A stretch of 64,000 nt of DNA from Sceloporus undulatus (GCF_019175285.1 NC_056522.1:64301578-64365577); one strand, 5' to 3'; shown: positions 10,185 through 22,600, counted from the stretch's first letter. Program-made: numbers and translations. Notes: a model not told the origin generated them from the sequence alone.

Positions 10185-11957
10185 GTATAAATCATCTAAA
10201 TAACATATTACAAGAATATGGATTATATTCAGGGTTTAGAATAAACCAAGAAAAAACGGTAATAATAACTAAAAACATGACGAAAAAAGAAGAAAAAATA
10301 TTGCAAGAAAAGTCAGGTTACAGAGTGGGAAAAAAAGCTAAATATCTGGGAGTAGTTATAACAGGGAGAAATATTGACCTATACCATAATAACTACAACA
10401 CAGCCTTCAAGGAAATCAAGATGGATCTGGAAAAATGGTCAACATTGAACCTATCCTTCTTTGGGAAGGTGGCATGAATAAAAATGAACATCTTACCCAG
10501 ATTCAACTTCTTGTTCCAAAATCTACCGGTCCTATCCCAAATATCCCAAATAGAAAAGTGGCAGAAAGAGATAAATAAATTTCTCTGGACTGGGCACAAG
10601 GCTAGAATCAGACAAAAAATATTAACAGATAAAAAATGTCGAGGAGGCTGTGTGCTTCCCAATCTCAAAATGTACTATCTGGCAGCCTAAGTTGGCTAGA
10701 AGATTGGTTCAATCTGAATAATGAAAGACTTTTGACTTTGGAAAGCATTCAGTTAAACTATGGATTCCACGCCTTTCTGTAGCATAACAAACTCATAGTA
10801 AATAAAGCTTTCTCCCACCATTTTGTAAGGAATGCCCTACTGAAAGCATGGAATAAAATCAAAACAATGTTCTACTACAAACTACCCTTGTGGGTTTCCC
10901 CACAAGAAGCTTTCTTTAAAAGAACCAAATATTATAAGACGACTAAATGCATATCATATAGAGACATTTTAAATAAAGAAGAAGAACTTAAAACAAGCGA
11001 CCAACTGAGGAGTGAAATCAACTTGAATGACTGGTACCTATATAGACAACTGGCAGAAAGATATAGATTAGATGTAAAAAATGAAGGAATCAGTAACCAA
11101 AAGACAGAGCTGGACACTATTATATCTGACAAAAAATCAAGACATATCTCCAAATATTATGAAATTTTGATAGACAGAGATCTAGAACAAGACACAATTA
11201 AAAATACCATGCTGAAATGGGCCTCAGAGACAGGAAGAACAATTAAGCTTGAGGAATGGGGAAAAACCATGAATGACAGTTACAAATTCACTCTATGCCA
11301 AAACTATAGGGAAAACTTCTTCAAGATGCTTCATCATTGGCATATGTCGCCTAATAAACTGAATTTTATATATAAGACGGGATCGAGTGCTTGCTGGAAG
11401 TGTCACAAGATCAACGCAAATTACATACATATATGGTAGAAATGCAAGGAAGTGGAGAAATTTTGGCAACAAATACGTCAAGTAATGACAGATTCTCTAC
11501 AAATTCTGATACTGTGGGACCCACTCCTATTTCTCCTAAACATGACATCTGCTCTGGAAATCAAAATAGATCAAGGGAAAAAACGAATAATACTATACAT
11601 GGTAACAAGTGCGAGAATCATATTCGCTAAGCATTGGAAAAGGCCAACCACACCAACAGTGTATGAATGGCTTAGCAAACTATAGGAGGCTATAGAAATG
11701 GATATGTTAACTAACCTTATGAAAGAAAGCAAAGGAAAGAATACTATAGATAAGTTTAACGAAAAAGAATGGAATGGTATTAAAAAGTACATCGAGAAGA
11801 AGCTAATAAAAGGAATAATCTAATTCAAATCAAAACCAAAATAGAACAAAATAAAGCAAAGCAAAATAAAGATTAGCAGAAAAAAAAAATAGGTTATACA
11901 AGAGAGGGACAACGAATACCCTTCTTACATGTGAATATTAAGGAGCATGGATATGTG

Positions 11958-11983
11958 TGTGTATGTATACATACATACATTAC

Positions 11984-12023
<40 letters not shown>

Positions 12024-12035
12024 CATACATACATA

Positions 12036-12118
<83 letters not shown>
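11958..12118. repeat. Compound microsatellite (TG/CATA/TA/CA)
   Basis: Runs of (CATA)n, (TA)n, (TG)n and (CA)n in sequence. They create false open frames of Tyr/Ile/His/Thr on both strands. It lies in the 3' region of the L1. Confidence 0.95.
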
Positions 12119-12119
<1 letters not shown>

Positions 12120-12854
12120 GCTTAGAGGCGGGGAAAAAGAATCTGGATAGAAAACTAAACAAACAGGAAAGGACAGAAGTCTAAACATCATCCAGGAATG
12201 GAAACAAAGCAAGGAGATAAGATACATGTAACTTGACCCTATTTGTGACAACTTAGGTCATATGTATCATATGTGACCTACTGTACTACTGTATTGAATT
12301 CGTATTGTATTTGTATTTGTTTGGTGTATGTAAAGTACTGTCTTGTTAAATTTTGCTTAAATAAAAACTTTAAAAAAAACCAAATTGTCGAACAGAGACA
12401 TGAGTATGTTGAGTACATAGATTTTTTTAATTCCTTTCACACATGCCATAACTTTCCTAATTTATTTACCAGATGAAGACAAAAGGAAGCAAGATTATTT
12501 CATGACTCCTGTGAGAAGCTGAATAGACTGTAGGTAATAATATATGGTTCAGTCACAGTACTACAAAACCCTGATAAAAAAATGATTAGCTTTTTCCTAA
12601 CAGAGAGAGCCGCCAGTTTCCATACTCTTCTGGCAGAAGTTACAGCATCCAAAAATGTGTACGTGTATTTTTATATTCAATAAAATATATTAATTTTTTA
12701 AAAAATAGAATAAAGGTTGGGGATGTTCTACAACCAGAAGAGGAACACAATACATGACCAAGATGAAATAAAAATAATATGAAAGCAATAGACAGATAAT
12801 TTTGCAACAGAAATTCCCACCATATATGGAGTGGGAAATCCCAGATATGCAAGT

Positions 12855-13720
12855 AGCGTTCAGGAAAGGAAAAGGCCCTAGGGACCACACTGCCAACAAA
12901 TGATGGATTTGGAGCACTACAGGGGATTTCAGAAGAAAATCAGCATGTGATTTATAGATTGTAGTAGATAATGAAAATCTATGGAATGCTCTTAAAGAAA
13001 TGGGAGTGCCAATATATTTTACCGTTTTGATGAGAAACTGTTGGAATAGAAAATGGAAAAACAGAATGGTTCTCAATTAGCAAAGGGGTCAGGCAAGGTT
13101 TCATTCTATCAATCCTTCAACTTGTATGAAGAAAACATCACACAAACAGCAGGTTTAGACTCTGAAAGAGGAGTGAAGATTGGAGGAAAGAACATCAAAA
13201 ATCTATGATATGCAGATGACACAATGCTACTAGCAGAAAACAAAAACTTGGAATAATTGCTATGGAAAGTTAAAAAAGAAAGTGCAAAGGTAGGCTTAAT
13301 GCTGAACATTAAGAAAACAAAAATAATGACCAAAGAAGATTTACTTAAATTCAATCTAGACAATAAAGAAATAGAAACAGTCAAAGATTTCTCATATCTT
13401 GGACCCATCATTGATGGAAATTGCATTAAAAAGATCAAAAGTAGATTAGGACTGGAAAAGGCAGCTGTGAAAGAACTAGATAAGATCCTAAAATGTAAAA
13501 AATATACAACTGAATACTTGGAGCTGGATAGTGAAGAAAATTGAAAGAAAATCAACTCATTTGAGATATGGTGCTGGAGAAGAGGGCTGAGAAGATCATG
13601 GACAGCCAGAAAGTCAAACAAATGGATACCAGACTAGATTAGGCATGATTTTTCAGTGGAATCCAAGATGACCAAACTGAGGCTGCTGTGCTTTGGCCAC
13701 ACTTCCTCAGAAAGCTCTCC
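12855..13720 (+). mobile_element. RTE/BovB-like LINE fragment
   Basis: Translated pieces match RTE-clade reverse transcriptase: LWNALKEMGVPIYFTVLMRN, EWFSISKGVRQG, GLMLNIKKTKIMT, VKDFSYLGPIIDGN, KSRLGLEKAAVKELDKILKC and a last piece like RRSWTARKSNKWI. Both ends are missing and the frame is interrupted several times, so it is dead. The clade name comes from remembered BovB motifs; another RTE lineage is possible. Confidence 0.75.
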
Positions 13721-13830
13721 TATTCAGTCAGGCAATACAGGAAATACTGAGCTTTCTTCTCATTCCTCATTTGAGGAATGTACTTTAGGTAAGACTTTTT
13801 CTTTTCTCTGTTTATTCCTATGGTCTTGAA

Positions 13831-14265
13831 CAGGGGGTAGGAAACCTGCGGCCCGTGGGCCGGATGCGGCCCGGCAAGGCCTTGGGACCGGCCCTCGCCC
13901 AGTCCTGCTGCCAATTGACGCCAGAGCCTTTGGCCTCTCGCGTGAGGGCGTGGGGCCTTTGGCCTATCAGGAGGAGGCTGGCAAGGAGGGGCAAGCGGCG
14001 GGCAAGGGGGGCAATTGTCTATAGAAGCCTCCAAAACAAGCATTTATATTAACTTTTTTTTTAAATCAGCAAAAAATTTTTGCGTGTCCTTCATTTTTTT
14101 AAAAAAAGTGTCCTCCATTTGAAAATTTTGCCCTACATTTTTCCTGGTTTATTTATTTATTTAATTATTTTTTAAAATTATTTAATTGTTTATTTTTGGG
14201 CTTCGGCCTCCCAGTGTCTGAGGGACAGCAACCTGGCCCCTGGCTCAAAAAGGTTGCCTACCCCG
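13831..14265. mobile_element. hAT-like MITE, copy 2
   Basis: Same family as 9779-10184: start CAGGGGGTAGGAAACCTGCG, inverted end GGTTGCCTACCCCG, and a perfect 8-bp duplication GTCTTGAA at 13823-13830 and 14266-14273. Confidence 0.88.
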
Positions 14266-14507
14266 GTCTTGAAGGTCTTTTTTCTACAAGCCTCTTTCTT
14301 TTGCACAAAATGGCCACCATGCCAGGCTTCACACCCTTTACAAATTGGTGGTCACATCAAAAATGCTTAGGATGAAATCTTCCTTCTCTCATACAACAGA
14401 AGTGCATGTTAGCATTGTTGTGCAGTACATTATGTACCACGTCATTTCGCACCAGAATTATCACCTTCCGTGATGCAGGCAACAGTATGCAAAACTGGAC
14501 AATCTTA

Positions 14508-15087
14508 GGCCCGTCACAAACGGGCCTAAAAGTGCGCGCTCCGTGCGTGCTAGTTAGAAAGGGGCGTCCTTTCCCGACGCCCCCAACCCTAACACGCGCG
14601 GAGCGTGCACAAAATGGCAGTGGCCATTCCACACAGCCGCCATTATGACCTCACGACCGCACCGCCTCCAAACAAGGCGGTGCGGACATGACGTCCTTGC
14701 GCCATGCGAATGTGATGTCCTTGCGCCGCGCGAGGGCACTTAGAGTGCCCTTTACACAGCGCAAGAAGGAGCTCTCGACAAAGGAGCTCCTTCTTGGCTT
14801 TCCGTCGCTGGGTGCAGCCTTCAGACGGCTACGCTAGCGACGCGGAGGAGAAAGGGGCCAAGCGGCCCCTTTCTCCTCCTCCCCACTGCCACAGGGTGTC
14901 CTTGGGGCTTGAAGCCCCAAGGACACCCCTTTCCAGGCTGCGGGGAAGGGGCCTTTTGCCGCTTCCCTACAGCCTGGAAAGTGGCGGATCGGGGCCTCAG
15001 CGGCTGCTGCTCTGGCCACTGAGGCCCCAATACACTGGGGAAAGGGGCGGATGCAGGCCGCCGCTTTTCGGCAGTCTGTAACCCGCC
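14508..15087. mobile_element. Harbinger-like MITE, subfamily B (long)
   Basis: Left end GGCCCGTCACAAACGGGCC (itself a small palindrome) and right end GGCAGTCTGTAACCCGCC. Flanked by TTA at 14505-14507 and 15088-15090. Very CpG-rich. It shares GTTAGAAAGGGGCGTC and the end TTTTCGGCNNTCTGTAAC with 39673-40039. A CR1 tail starts directly at its right edge. Confidence 0.78.
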
Positions 15088-15090
15088 TTA

Positions 15091-15718
15091 GAAACATAAG
15101 TTGGAAGAGACCACAAGGACCATCCAGTCCAACCTCTGCCATGCAGGAACTCTCAATCAAAGCATCCCCAACAGATGGCCCTCCAGCCTCTGTTTTAAGA
15201 TGTCCAGGGAAGGAGACTCCACTCTACTTTGAGGGAGTGTGTTTCACTGTCGAACAGCCCTTACTGTCAGGAAGTTCCTCCTAAAGTTGAGGTGAGATCT
15301 CTTTTCCTGTAGCTTGCATCCATTGTTCCAGGTCCTGTTCTCTGGAGCAACAGAAAACATCCCTTCAAATATTTAAACAGGGCTATCATATCACCTCTTA
15401 ACTTTCTCTTCTCCAGGCTAAACATGCCCAGCTTCCTAAGTTGTTCCTCATAGGACCTGGTTTCCAGACCCTTCACCATTTTAGTCACCCTCCTTTGGAC
15501 ACACCCCAGTTTCTCAACATCCTTTTTAAATTGTGGTGCCCAGAACTGGACACAATATTCCAGGTGGGGCCTGACCAGAGCAGAATAGAGTGGCACTATT
15601 ACTTCCCTTGATCTAGACACTATACTTTTATTGATGAAGCCTAAAACTGCATTGGCCTTTTTAGCTGCCGCATCACACTGTTGACTCATGTTCAACATGT
15701 AGTCTACTTGCACCTCAC
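15091..15718 (-). mobile_element. CR1 LINE 3' end
   Basis: On the minus strand a 148-codon open frame carries the CR1 reverse-transcriptase C-terminal motifs [43 protein letters not shown] and [20 protein letters not shown]. The 3' end reads through GACCACAAGGACCATCCAGT. 5'-truncated. The frame shown is open, so this is one of the younger CR1 copies in the window. Confidence 0.9.
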
Positions 15719-15724
15719 CTCTTC

Positions 15725-16620
15725 CAGAATGAGTAAAGAGACACTAAAGACAGGGGTCTCCTAACAAGGCTTTTATTCTTCCAAAGTTCCACTATGTACA
15801 GCAACTGTCCACCTTCCACCAATACAACAACCCATACTGTGACTTGAGGCACTCCCCTTATATAGCAAGAGCTCCATGTGGCCTTTTGGCCCTGCCTCTT
15901 CCTCTTGTGTCACACACTGTTCTCTGTCTCCTATCCAGGGTGACTCTGCACATTTGCAGCCCTTTCGCAGCCCTTTACTGCACTTGGTGGCCATCTCCTG
16001 ATGTCACTTCCCATGTCTCCGCACTGAAGGGAAAATGCCTTGTCATCATGGTTGACAGTGACCTTTTGTTGTCCAGTCAGTTTTTTTATCCCACATAGTA
16101 CATTTTCCTTTCTGAGTTAGACCTCAACAGTGCAGACTCCTGTAGTTGTAGAGATGATGGAAGGTGAGTGGATGACTCCCTTCACCTTGGACACCCACAT
16201 TAGAAACCTCACAACCCCCGACATATTCCCAGTTTCACTGGCATGGGGGAAGAAGAATCTGCGGTGTTTGATGGGAGTGTGCTGACACATTCTCCATTTT
16301 TCTGGCAATAATGATACACAGCCTGTCACAAAGCTACAGCTTTGACCCGCTATCACTCCCTTTCCCATTTGTTCACTGTTCGCATTCCTGGACCCAACAT
16401 GGATCATTTGCAACAATTCACACTGCAGTCTCAGATAGACAATTTTCCCTCTTTTGTTCACATCACTTTTTTCGTCAGTTTTTTTATGCTTTACCACTTG
16501 GGTCTTGGTGTCCCCAAGCCCAGGAGTGGTGCCTGGCAACTGAGATTATGCTGACATCCTGGGGCTGTCCTTGATGACAGCTGGTGTGCCATAATCACAG
16601 ACCTACTGACATTAGACAGG
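15725..16620 (-). repeat. Possible LTR-like segment (fossil), otherwise unassigned
   Basis: Read on the minus strand it has a TATA-like box near 15862 and an AATAAAA signal near 15772, the spacing expected of LTR promoter and polyadenylation signals. No matching second copy and no clear terminal duplication were found, so this is weak. The rest of the stretch shows nothing I recognise. Confidence 0.25.
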
Positions 16621-17215
16621 AAAGATGAGATGTTATTTTAATGGCAGCAACCAGAAGACAAGAAAAATAAGAAAAAGAAACGGAAAATAAAAACAGAGAA
16701 TTTTATAGAAATAAGAGTGAAACAACAACTCTAAAAGTAGATTACTCAAAGCAGAGGCAGAAAATAGACTGGTGCTGCTAGGGGTTGTTCCCCCTGAAAC
16801 TAGGTCTTTCACTGAAGGCCAAAATGGTCTTACAGCACAAAATACTTTCACTAGCTTTAGCTGATTCCCTAGCTGCAACATTTTCTGGAGAAAGACGAGC
16901 CTGGCCATAGTAATCATTCATTTTATACCTGGATTACTGCAAACTTTTATAATACAATGCAGGGAGGTACCCTTACGGATGATTGCAAGCTTCAATTTGG
17001 TATAATATAGTACCGCGACTGCTTGTTCACTTCTTCACGCGATTCAAACTCTAACATGTTTAGCTTTAATTCTAAATACCCGGAGGAGCACCAATTAACT
17101 TACTATCCTGTCTATGAATTAAATTCTTCTGCTAAGGCCCTTCTTCAAGTGTTCATTAACAGAGAGCAACATACAAACTTTTAAGTGAATATATAAAGCT
17201 CTTATTCATTTTCTT
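16620..17215. other. SDCCAG8 intron 6, no recognised feature
   Basis: Mixed-composition intron sequence between the LTR-like segment and the tandem modules at 17218. No exon or repeat family recognised. Confidence 0.5.
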
Positions 17216-17217
17216 AT

Positions 17218-17700
17218 ACAACTGTCATCTTTGTCCTGGAGGGAGTGAAAGGACAGGCCCAGCGCCATCGGGCCTGAAGAATACGGCCCTCCCTCCTTGC
17301 CAACTGTCATCTTCCAGCCTGGAGGGAGTGAAAGGACAGGCCCAACATCATTGGGCCTAAAGAAGAAGGCCCTCCCTCCTTGCCAACTGTCATCTTCCAG
17401 CCTGGAGGAAGTGAAAGGACAGGCCCAATGCCATTGGGCCCAGCCTCGATTAAGGAGAAGAGCCCTCCCTCCAGTCCATCTGCCTTGGCCCAGACCTGAG
17501 AGAGAGAGAACTGCTGGACCTGATCCCCTTCCCTACTACCATTCCCTTCTCTTTTTGCATTGCGTTTTTTTAGATTGTAAGCCTGAGAGCAGGAAACCAT
17601 CTAATTAAAATAATAATTGTAAGCCGCTCTGAGAGCCTTTAGGGCTGAAGGGGGTGAGGTATAAATACCGCAATTAAATAAATAAAAATAAATAAATTTT
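17218..17700 (+). mobile_element. L2-tailed retroelement with three tandem 83-85-bp modules
   Basis: Three direct repeats begin at about 17218, 17299 and 17383, each with CTGGAGGGAGTGAAAGGACA or a close variant and ending CCCTCCCTCC. They are followed by TTAGATTGTAAGCCTGAGAG and TTGTAAGCCGCTCTGAGAGC plus an AAATA-rich tail, the classic L2 3' end. There is no coding sequence. It could be an L2-mobilised SINE-like element or an L2 3' end with a duplicated 5' module. Confidence 0.6.
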
Positions 17701-17774
17701 CATATTGAATTTAAGTAATTTTTTGTACAAATGAAATCCAACTGGATGCAGTGAACGTTTCAGAAGACACTGAC

Positions 17775-17897
17775 CAGCTCTAGTTGCCATTTATCAATCT
17801 CTAATGTAGCTACTGCAGCTTGCTCGTTTTTGTGAGATGACGATTTACCAGCTTCGCCAACATGAGAATAAGCACCACAGGCATTTTGAGGAGTTGC
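17775..17897 (-). CDS. SDCCAG8: SDCCAG8 exon 6 (variable linker)
   Basis: 123 nt, 41 codons, phase 0 both sides. Acceptor ttccctttcag; the donor gtcagt is a weaker but acceptable GT site. The peptide runs from ATPQNACGAY to LEIDKWQLEL and corresponds to the poorly conserved Ser/Gly-rich human stretch before LELEKLKL. Similarity to human is low except for the last ten residues, so its identity rests on position, phase and splice signals more than on sequence. Confidence 0.82.
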
Positions 17898-18202
17898 CTG
17901 AAAGGGAATAAAGAATACATCTCTATCTGTTTTTAACATATACACTAATACACATAAAATACATACATTTTAATGTTAAATAAATACATTTTACCTGATC
18001 TTTTCAGAACCAAAACAAATATATGTCAAACTGGAATATTATATAAGGTTATGTTAATGGTAAATGCTCTGCAAATAACAGGTCATTAGGCTATTATCCA
18101 TATTTTTGAATAATAGGCTGTGAAAAGGCTGTGAAAAGTTACGCATGGTTCCAGAAAATAGGTTACAACTGACAAGCGAGCAAGGACTATGAATGAAACT
18201 AA

Positions 18203-18548
18203 GGGGCTATACAGACCACCCCTAAGGGTTAGTGCGACGCCAACCCTTTCCTGGCCAGATTGGGGCCATGGCAACCTCATGCTGCGGCCTCGATCTGGCC
18301 TCTGGAGAGCACAAAAAGTCACAAAAAGCAGCTCATTTCTGTCCCCTCCAAAGGCCGCCATAGCCACATCAGCATGGCTGTTTGGTGCCCCTTGGGCACT
18401 GTGTCATCTGAATGCAGTGCTGGAGGTGCATCATGAAGCCATGCACCATCTGGAGCGACACACGGCATCATAGTGCTTTGGGGGCAGAGTTAGGATGTGC
18501 GCCCTGACTTGCCCACAGGCTGGCCTTTTGGTCAGTCTGTACAGGGCC
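18203..18548. mobile_element. Harbinger-like MITE, subfamily C
   Basis: Left end GGGGCTATACAGACCACCCC, right end GGTCAGTCTGTACAGGGCC (inverted), with a TAA duplication at 18200-18202 and 18549-18551. Confidence 0.8.
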
Positions 18549-18844
18549 TAAATCTAAGAGAGATCCAATGATCTCCCTCATGCACACACATGTGGGTACA
18601 AAGAGTGGGGCAGAGTGTGGAATCCATGGCTCCCCTATTGATACTGGACTGCAACTCCCATTATCCCAACTAGGATGGTAAATAGGCAGTGATGATGGAA
18701 ATTATAACCCAACACCTAGAGGAACAAAGTTTCCTCAACCCTGCAATAGAACTGTGAGAAGCTCCCTTATACAGTTACATCTAGATCAGTAAGAAATATT
18801 AGAGTTTATAAATAAGACCGTGATGACCAAACATAATACAGTGA

Positions 18845-19062
18845 AGTACACCTGTCCTTCCATATTTGCTAGGGTTAGGGACATTAGACCCCCATGAATA
18901 TGGAAAAACCACAAATAGCAAAAACACCATGTTTTTACCTGAGAGGACACCTCTCTAGGAATCTCTAGGTCTTTCAGTGCAACTTTTAGTTAAAGTTGAC
19001 CATAGAGTTGCATTGGAGGACCTAGATGTTCCTAGAGAGAACATATTAATCAAATCTTACTT
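18845..19062. repeat. Truncated Tigger/mariner-like MITE
   Basis: CACCTGTCCTTCCATATTTG and the later CATATTAATCAAATC are shared with 21780-22100. The inverted arm around CTCTAGGAATCTCTAGG/CCTAGATGTTCCTAGAG supports a palindromic element. The ends are incomplete. Confidence 0.5.
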
Positions 19063-19129
19063 TACATAGCATAGTTGGCTTAATAATACTGTGTGTGTGT
19101 ATGCACATAGTTGTTTGTGATGACTTTGA

Positions 19130-19422
19130 GGCTGTGCAGACCACCCCTAAGCAACCCCAATCTCCCCTCTCTGCAGCGCAAAAAGGAGCTGCAAAAAGGG
19201 GCTTCTTTTTGTGCCCTGGAAAGGGTGTGATAGCTGCGGTGCTGTGGCTTTAAGGAGCTCCTTTGGTGCTGCATCATGTGGACGCAGCGCCAGAGGACGC
19301 AGTGCCAGAGGAGCACCGTGCCGCCATGCAGACTAGCACGTGGTATCATGCCACCCTGGGGGGAGAGTCAGGGCGTGTATCGTATGGATGCCATGCCCTA
19401 ACTCCGCCCCCAGACCAGCTTT
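19130..19422. mobile_element. Harbinger-like MITE, subfamily C (right end worn)
   Basis: Left end GGCTGTGCAGACCACCCCTA resembles 18203. The body shares GGCGCTGCGTCC-type blocks. The right end is degenerate, so the border is approximate. Confidence 0.55.
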
Positions 19423-19432
19423 AAGTCACTTA

Positions 19433-19751
19433 GGTCCTGTACAAATGGGCAGGAAGAGGCGACAAGGTGCTGCCCCTTTCTGCCAGAGATGGGTGCAAAT
19501 GCACGCCGCAGCACCGATCCAGCCTCCGTAGAGCACAAAAAGGAGTTTGTTTTTCCGACTCCTTTTTGTGCCTGTGAAGAGGCGCCACAGTCGCTGCCAG
19601 ACAGCTTCATCATGCCCCTTTGGCGCAGCGCCATTTCAATGGCTGCACACCAAGATGGCACCCAGGCAACGCGGGGAGGGCTCTGAGCATGGGGACGTTC
19701 TGCCCTCACCCTACCCGCAGGATGGCACTTTTTGCCCGTCTGTATCGGGAC
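19433..19751. mobile_element. Harbinger-like MITE, subfamily B/C
   Basis: Left end GGTCCTGTACAAATGGGC, right end GCCCGTCTGTATCGGGAC (inverted), flanked by TTA and TCA. It sits directly beside the 19130-19422 copy. Confidence 0.65.
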
Positions 19752-19959
19752 TCAGTCACTGTTTTAAAAACTCTGCATAAATAAAACAATCCTTGCTTAA
19801 AAAGTACATTTATTTGAAACCTAACTTATTAAATTAGTTTCAAGGCAAATAAGTGACTCAGAGATGGGCTCCAAATAGCCTTATCTTTCAAGTGTTTTAA
19901 TATTTTTGTTAGCATGCTCATGATGTTTTTGGTTATACATTAATCCAAACCACTCTTCA

Positions 19960-20345
19960 GAGAACAAAAGGAATAACAGCTTTATTTACAATTCGATCTT
20001 AAGGCAAATTGTGTGGTTACTTTATATACACCTCTTCACTTGTTACAATCTGTTTTCCCTATCAGTTCCCTCACTGACTTTACTTCAACTTTTCTACTTC
20101 TTAAACCAAATTATTGTAATTCCCCTTTCATTAGGACTATGAATCCTGACAAGGTCTTTCTTAAAACCCAATTAGCATTCCACCAGAACAAGGAAGGTAT
20201 GAGCCACTCTGATCTGGCTCTGCAAAACTCTCAACTGACTCAGACTCTCTCAAATGACACACTCATCTATTTCACTTAACTTCTTTCTTCATTTTAACTC
20301 TTTCTTCCTTACACAGAAGTCTGAATTCTGTTAAGGCTTTGTACC
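19960..20345 (-). repeat. LTR-like segment related to 41200-41730 (fossil)
   Basis: Shares an AGCTTTATT block (AATAAAGC on the minus strand) and a 'TTACACAGAAGTCTGAATTCTGTTAAGG' type motif with the 41.2-41.7 kb segment. Likely a decayed LTR fragment; family unknown. It ends about 60 bp before the exon 5 donor. Confidence 0.35.
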
Positions 20346-20402
20346 CTCTGCACCTGCCAGAGAATCAATTTGTCCATACCTTATTAAAACTCAGACACTT
20401 AC

Positions 20403-20528
20403 TGAGGTATCCAGGAGAGTTTGTCCTCTAAGTGTGCACTCCACTGTTAGCATTTTTAGATCATCATGAAGCTTTTCATTTTCAAGCACAACCACATGAA
20501 TTCGAGATTTAAGTTCAGACATTTCCTC
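20403..20528 (-). CDS. SDCCAG8: SDCCAG8 exon 5
   Basis: 126 nt, 42 codons, phase 0 both sides, acceptor ttttctag, donor gtaagt. The peptide EEMSELKSRIHVVVLENEKL matches human EELSGMKNKIQVVVLENEGL, and the end RGQTLLDTS matches REQTLLDAS. Coiled coil. The preceding intron (20529-23397) carries a mariner-like palindrome and LTR-like sequence. Confidence 0.95.
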
Positions 20529-22600
20529 CTAGAAAATTAAGGATATGTATTGTGAAAATGGCAGTAATTAGGTTGTTTTAAAATATGGTTATGAAATGCT
20601 CTTCTTACAGCAGTAATTTAGGTCCTCTTAATAGTAGCATATGGGATTCATTTTATGATAAAATCTTATAATAGATCTATTATTAAATATACCCTAATAT
20701 GTAAAAGAGGCTTAAACTACAGACACATCTATCACTAACAGTGCTAGTTCCAACTGTTAGAGGTGTGTGAGAAAATCTTTCCCTTGAATGAAGATGCCTA
20801 CAATAGGCTGCAGTACGAAACGAGTGCAAGTGAAAACCAATGACACCCTGACAGTAGTTGTTCTGAGCTAAGTCTATGCATGAACAATTCAGGGACTTAT
20901 GAATGTATGTCTGATGGAAACCATATAAGTAGTCATGCATATGAAGGGGGGAAAGTAGAATATGGAGATTGGGTAAAAGACAAATGAGTGGAAGAAGCTG
21001 AAGCACAGAAATCATGTATGGATGCCATCGACTTCCAAAAAATTATTTGTAACTTGAAAGCAACACATGTTACTTATGTTAGGGATGATGGGAGTTGCAG
21101 CTCTTCTCCTGGCTTTCACTCTCACCCCCCTGGTCAGCGGAAGAACAACCAGTTTGACCAGTAGCTCTGAGAATTGGCTGAAGATGTCTTCCAATCTTCT
21201 CTGGAGTCTGCTGGTTCTTGTTCAGCTCTCAAGACACCAGTCAACACAGTAGTCTTCTTAAAAAGATCTACTTTTATTCTAATATATACACTATGCACAA
21301 AACAATTCACTACTCACAAAATCCACACGACTATACTCCTCAATACCCACACAAAAGTATTGCCATACATTATTGCTTATATAGACATTTGTCTCTCTAT
21401 TCATTATACAGTTGCCACCTCCTGGGCGTGTACATACACTATGATTGACATACCATACTTGGCTCAATCTAGACCTCACATTGCATCATACATTACTGTC
21501 CACTCAATGACTTTCAGGTGATATCAATTTGCACCTTTTCACTTTGTCCTTGCCACAAGTGTCCTTGGCTTTTAGGACCTTCTAATTACATTATATGCAA
21601 CACCTATGTGACATTTCAATTGCTTTTGCTGTGTCATGTTACTTTCAAATACATTCATATACATATTATATTTCTTGTGACTATATATCCCATGTGGCTT
21701 TTTCCTGACAACTTATTTCTCATAGCCCTTATGATTTTGATGTGTAGTAAAATGAATTTACACTCTATTTTAAATACACAGTGGCCCTTCCACATTCACT
21801 GGGATTAGGGGTGCAGGACACCTTTGAAAGTGGGAAAAAGCAAACCACTATTTTTAAAACAAAAACTTGAAAGAACATCTCTCTAGAACCCCTACATTCT
21901 CCAGGACAAATCTGTGGTCAACATCTGCCAGAGGTCAACCACAGAATTGCACTGGAGGATCTATAAATGTCTAGAGAAAGTGTTCTTTCTAGGAATCCCA
22001 AGGTACAACTTCTGGTGGACAAGTGACCACAGAGTCACACTAGGAGGCCTAGAGATTCCTGGAAAGTACATATTAATCAAATCCATGAAGATTCAAAGCC
22101 ACAAAAGTCAAATCAACAAATGTGGAGGGATGACAGTTTCTAGTTTTTAAGAGACTCTTTTTTGAATGTGTTCTACAGTACTTCTAAACAAAAGAGATTA
22201 GAAGACACAATATATCTGCTATCATCAAGTCTATAGATATTGTTTCTGTATAACATATGCATAATTGCTGCAAGATTTTAAGTATTAAGTACATTCTATT
22301 ATGCAGGCATACATTCTATAATACAGGAATACTTCAGTTAACAAAGCTCTGACACTGAAGCTCCTTTTTACAAAGTCTTCTTATGCCTACTCAATCTTCT
22401 TGCATCTTCCTCCTTATTCAGTTTTTTAAACAGAATCAGCATTAGGAGGATAGTGAGGGAAGGCTGGAGAAACACAGATTTTTAATGTCAGGTTGCAAAA
22501 TCATGCCTGCTATAAATAATGCAATAAATTGTGTGAACTGGGAAACTGGTATTCTGCTATAGCCAACTGTACTGTAACAAGGTGTGTCTGTCTAGAATAG
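20529..22600. other. SDCCAG8 intron 4, left part
   Basis: Holds a truncated Tigger/mariner-like MITE at about 21780-22100 (CAGTGGCCCTTCCACATTC at its left end) and an AT-rich stretch at 21240-21740 with an AATAAAAG signal on the minus strand near 21272 that could be LTR-like. Nothing else is recognised. Confidence 0.45.

Larger units (their letters stand above)
9670..12380 (+). mobile_element. L1 LINE, 5'-truncated, with 17-bp target duplication
   Basis: Translated pieces show the late part of L1 ORF2: MRAFADDIILYLED (the F-ADD motif of the reverse transcriptase), INQEKTVIITKN, YLGVVITGRNIDLY, NLPVLSQISQIEKW and INKFLWTGHKARIR, then the C-terminal domain to about 11820. An AT-rich 3' part with a microsatellite and A-rich tail follows. 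The 17-bp CAAATTGTCGAACAGAG occurs at 9653-9669 and 12381-12397, the target-site duplication. The element is 5'-truncated inside the RT domain, carries several frame breaks (for example an early TGA after GKVA and a TAA after YYLAA), and holds a hAT-like MITE at 9779-10184. It is dead and lies in SDCCAG8 intron 6. Confidence 0.92.

Noticed and set aside
11894-12251. Frames rich in Tyr, Ile, His and Thr
   Set aside because: Pure translation of TA, TG and CA microsatellites.
17218-17470. CRISPR-like direct repeats
   Set aside because: Units are adjacent without spacers and sit on an L2 tail in a vertebrate intron.
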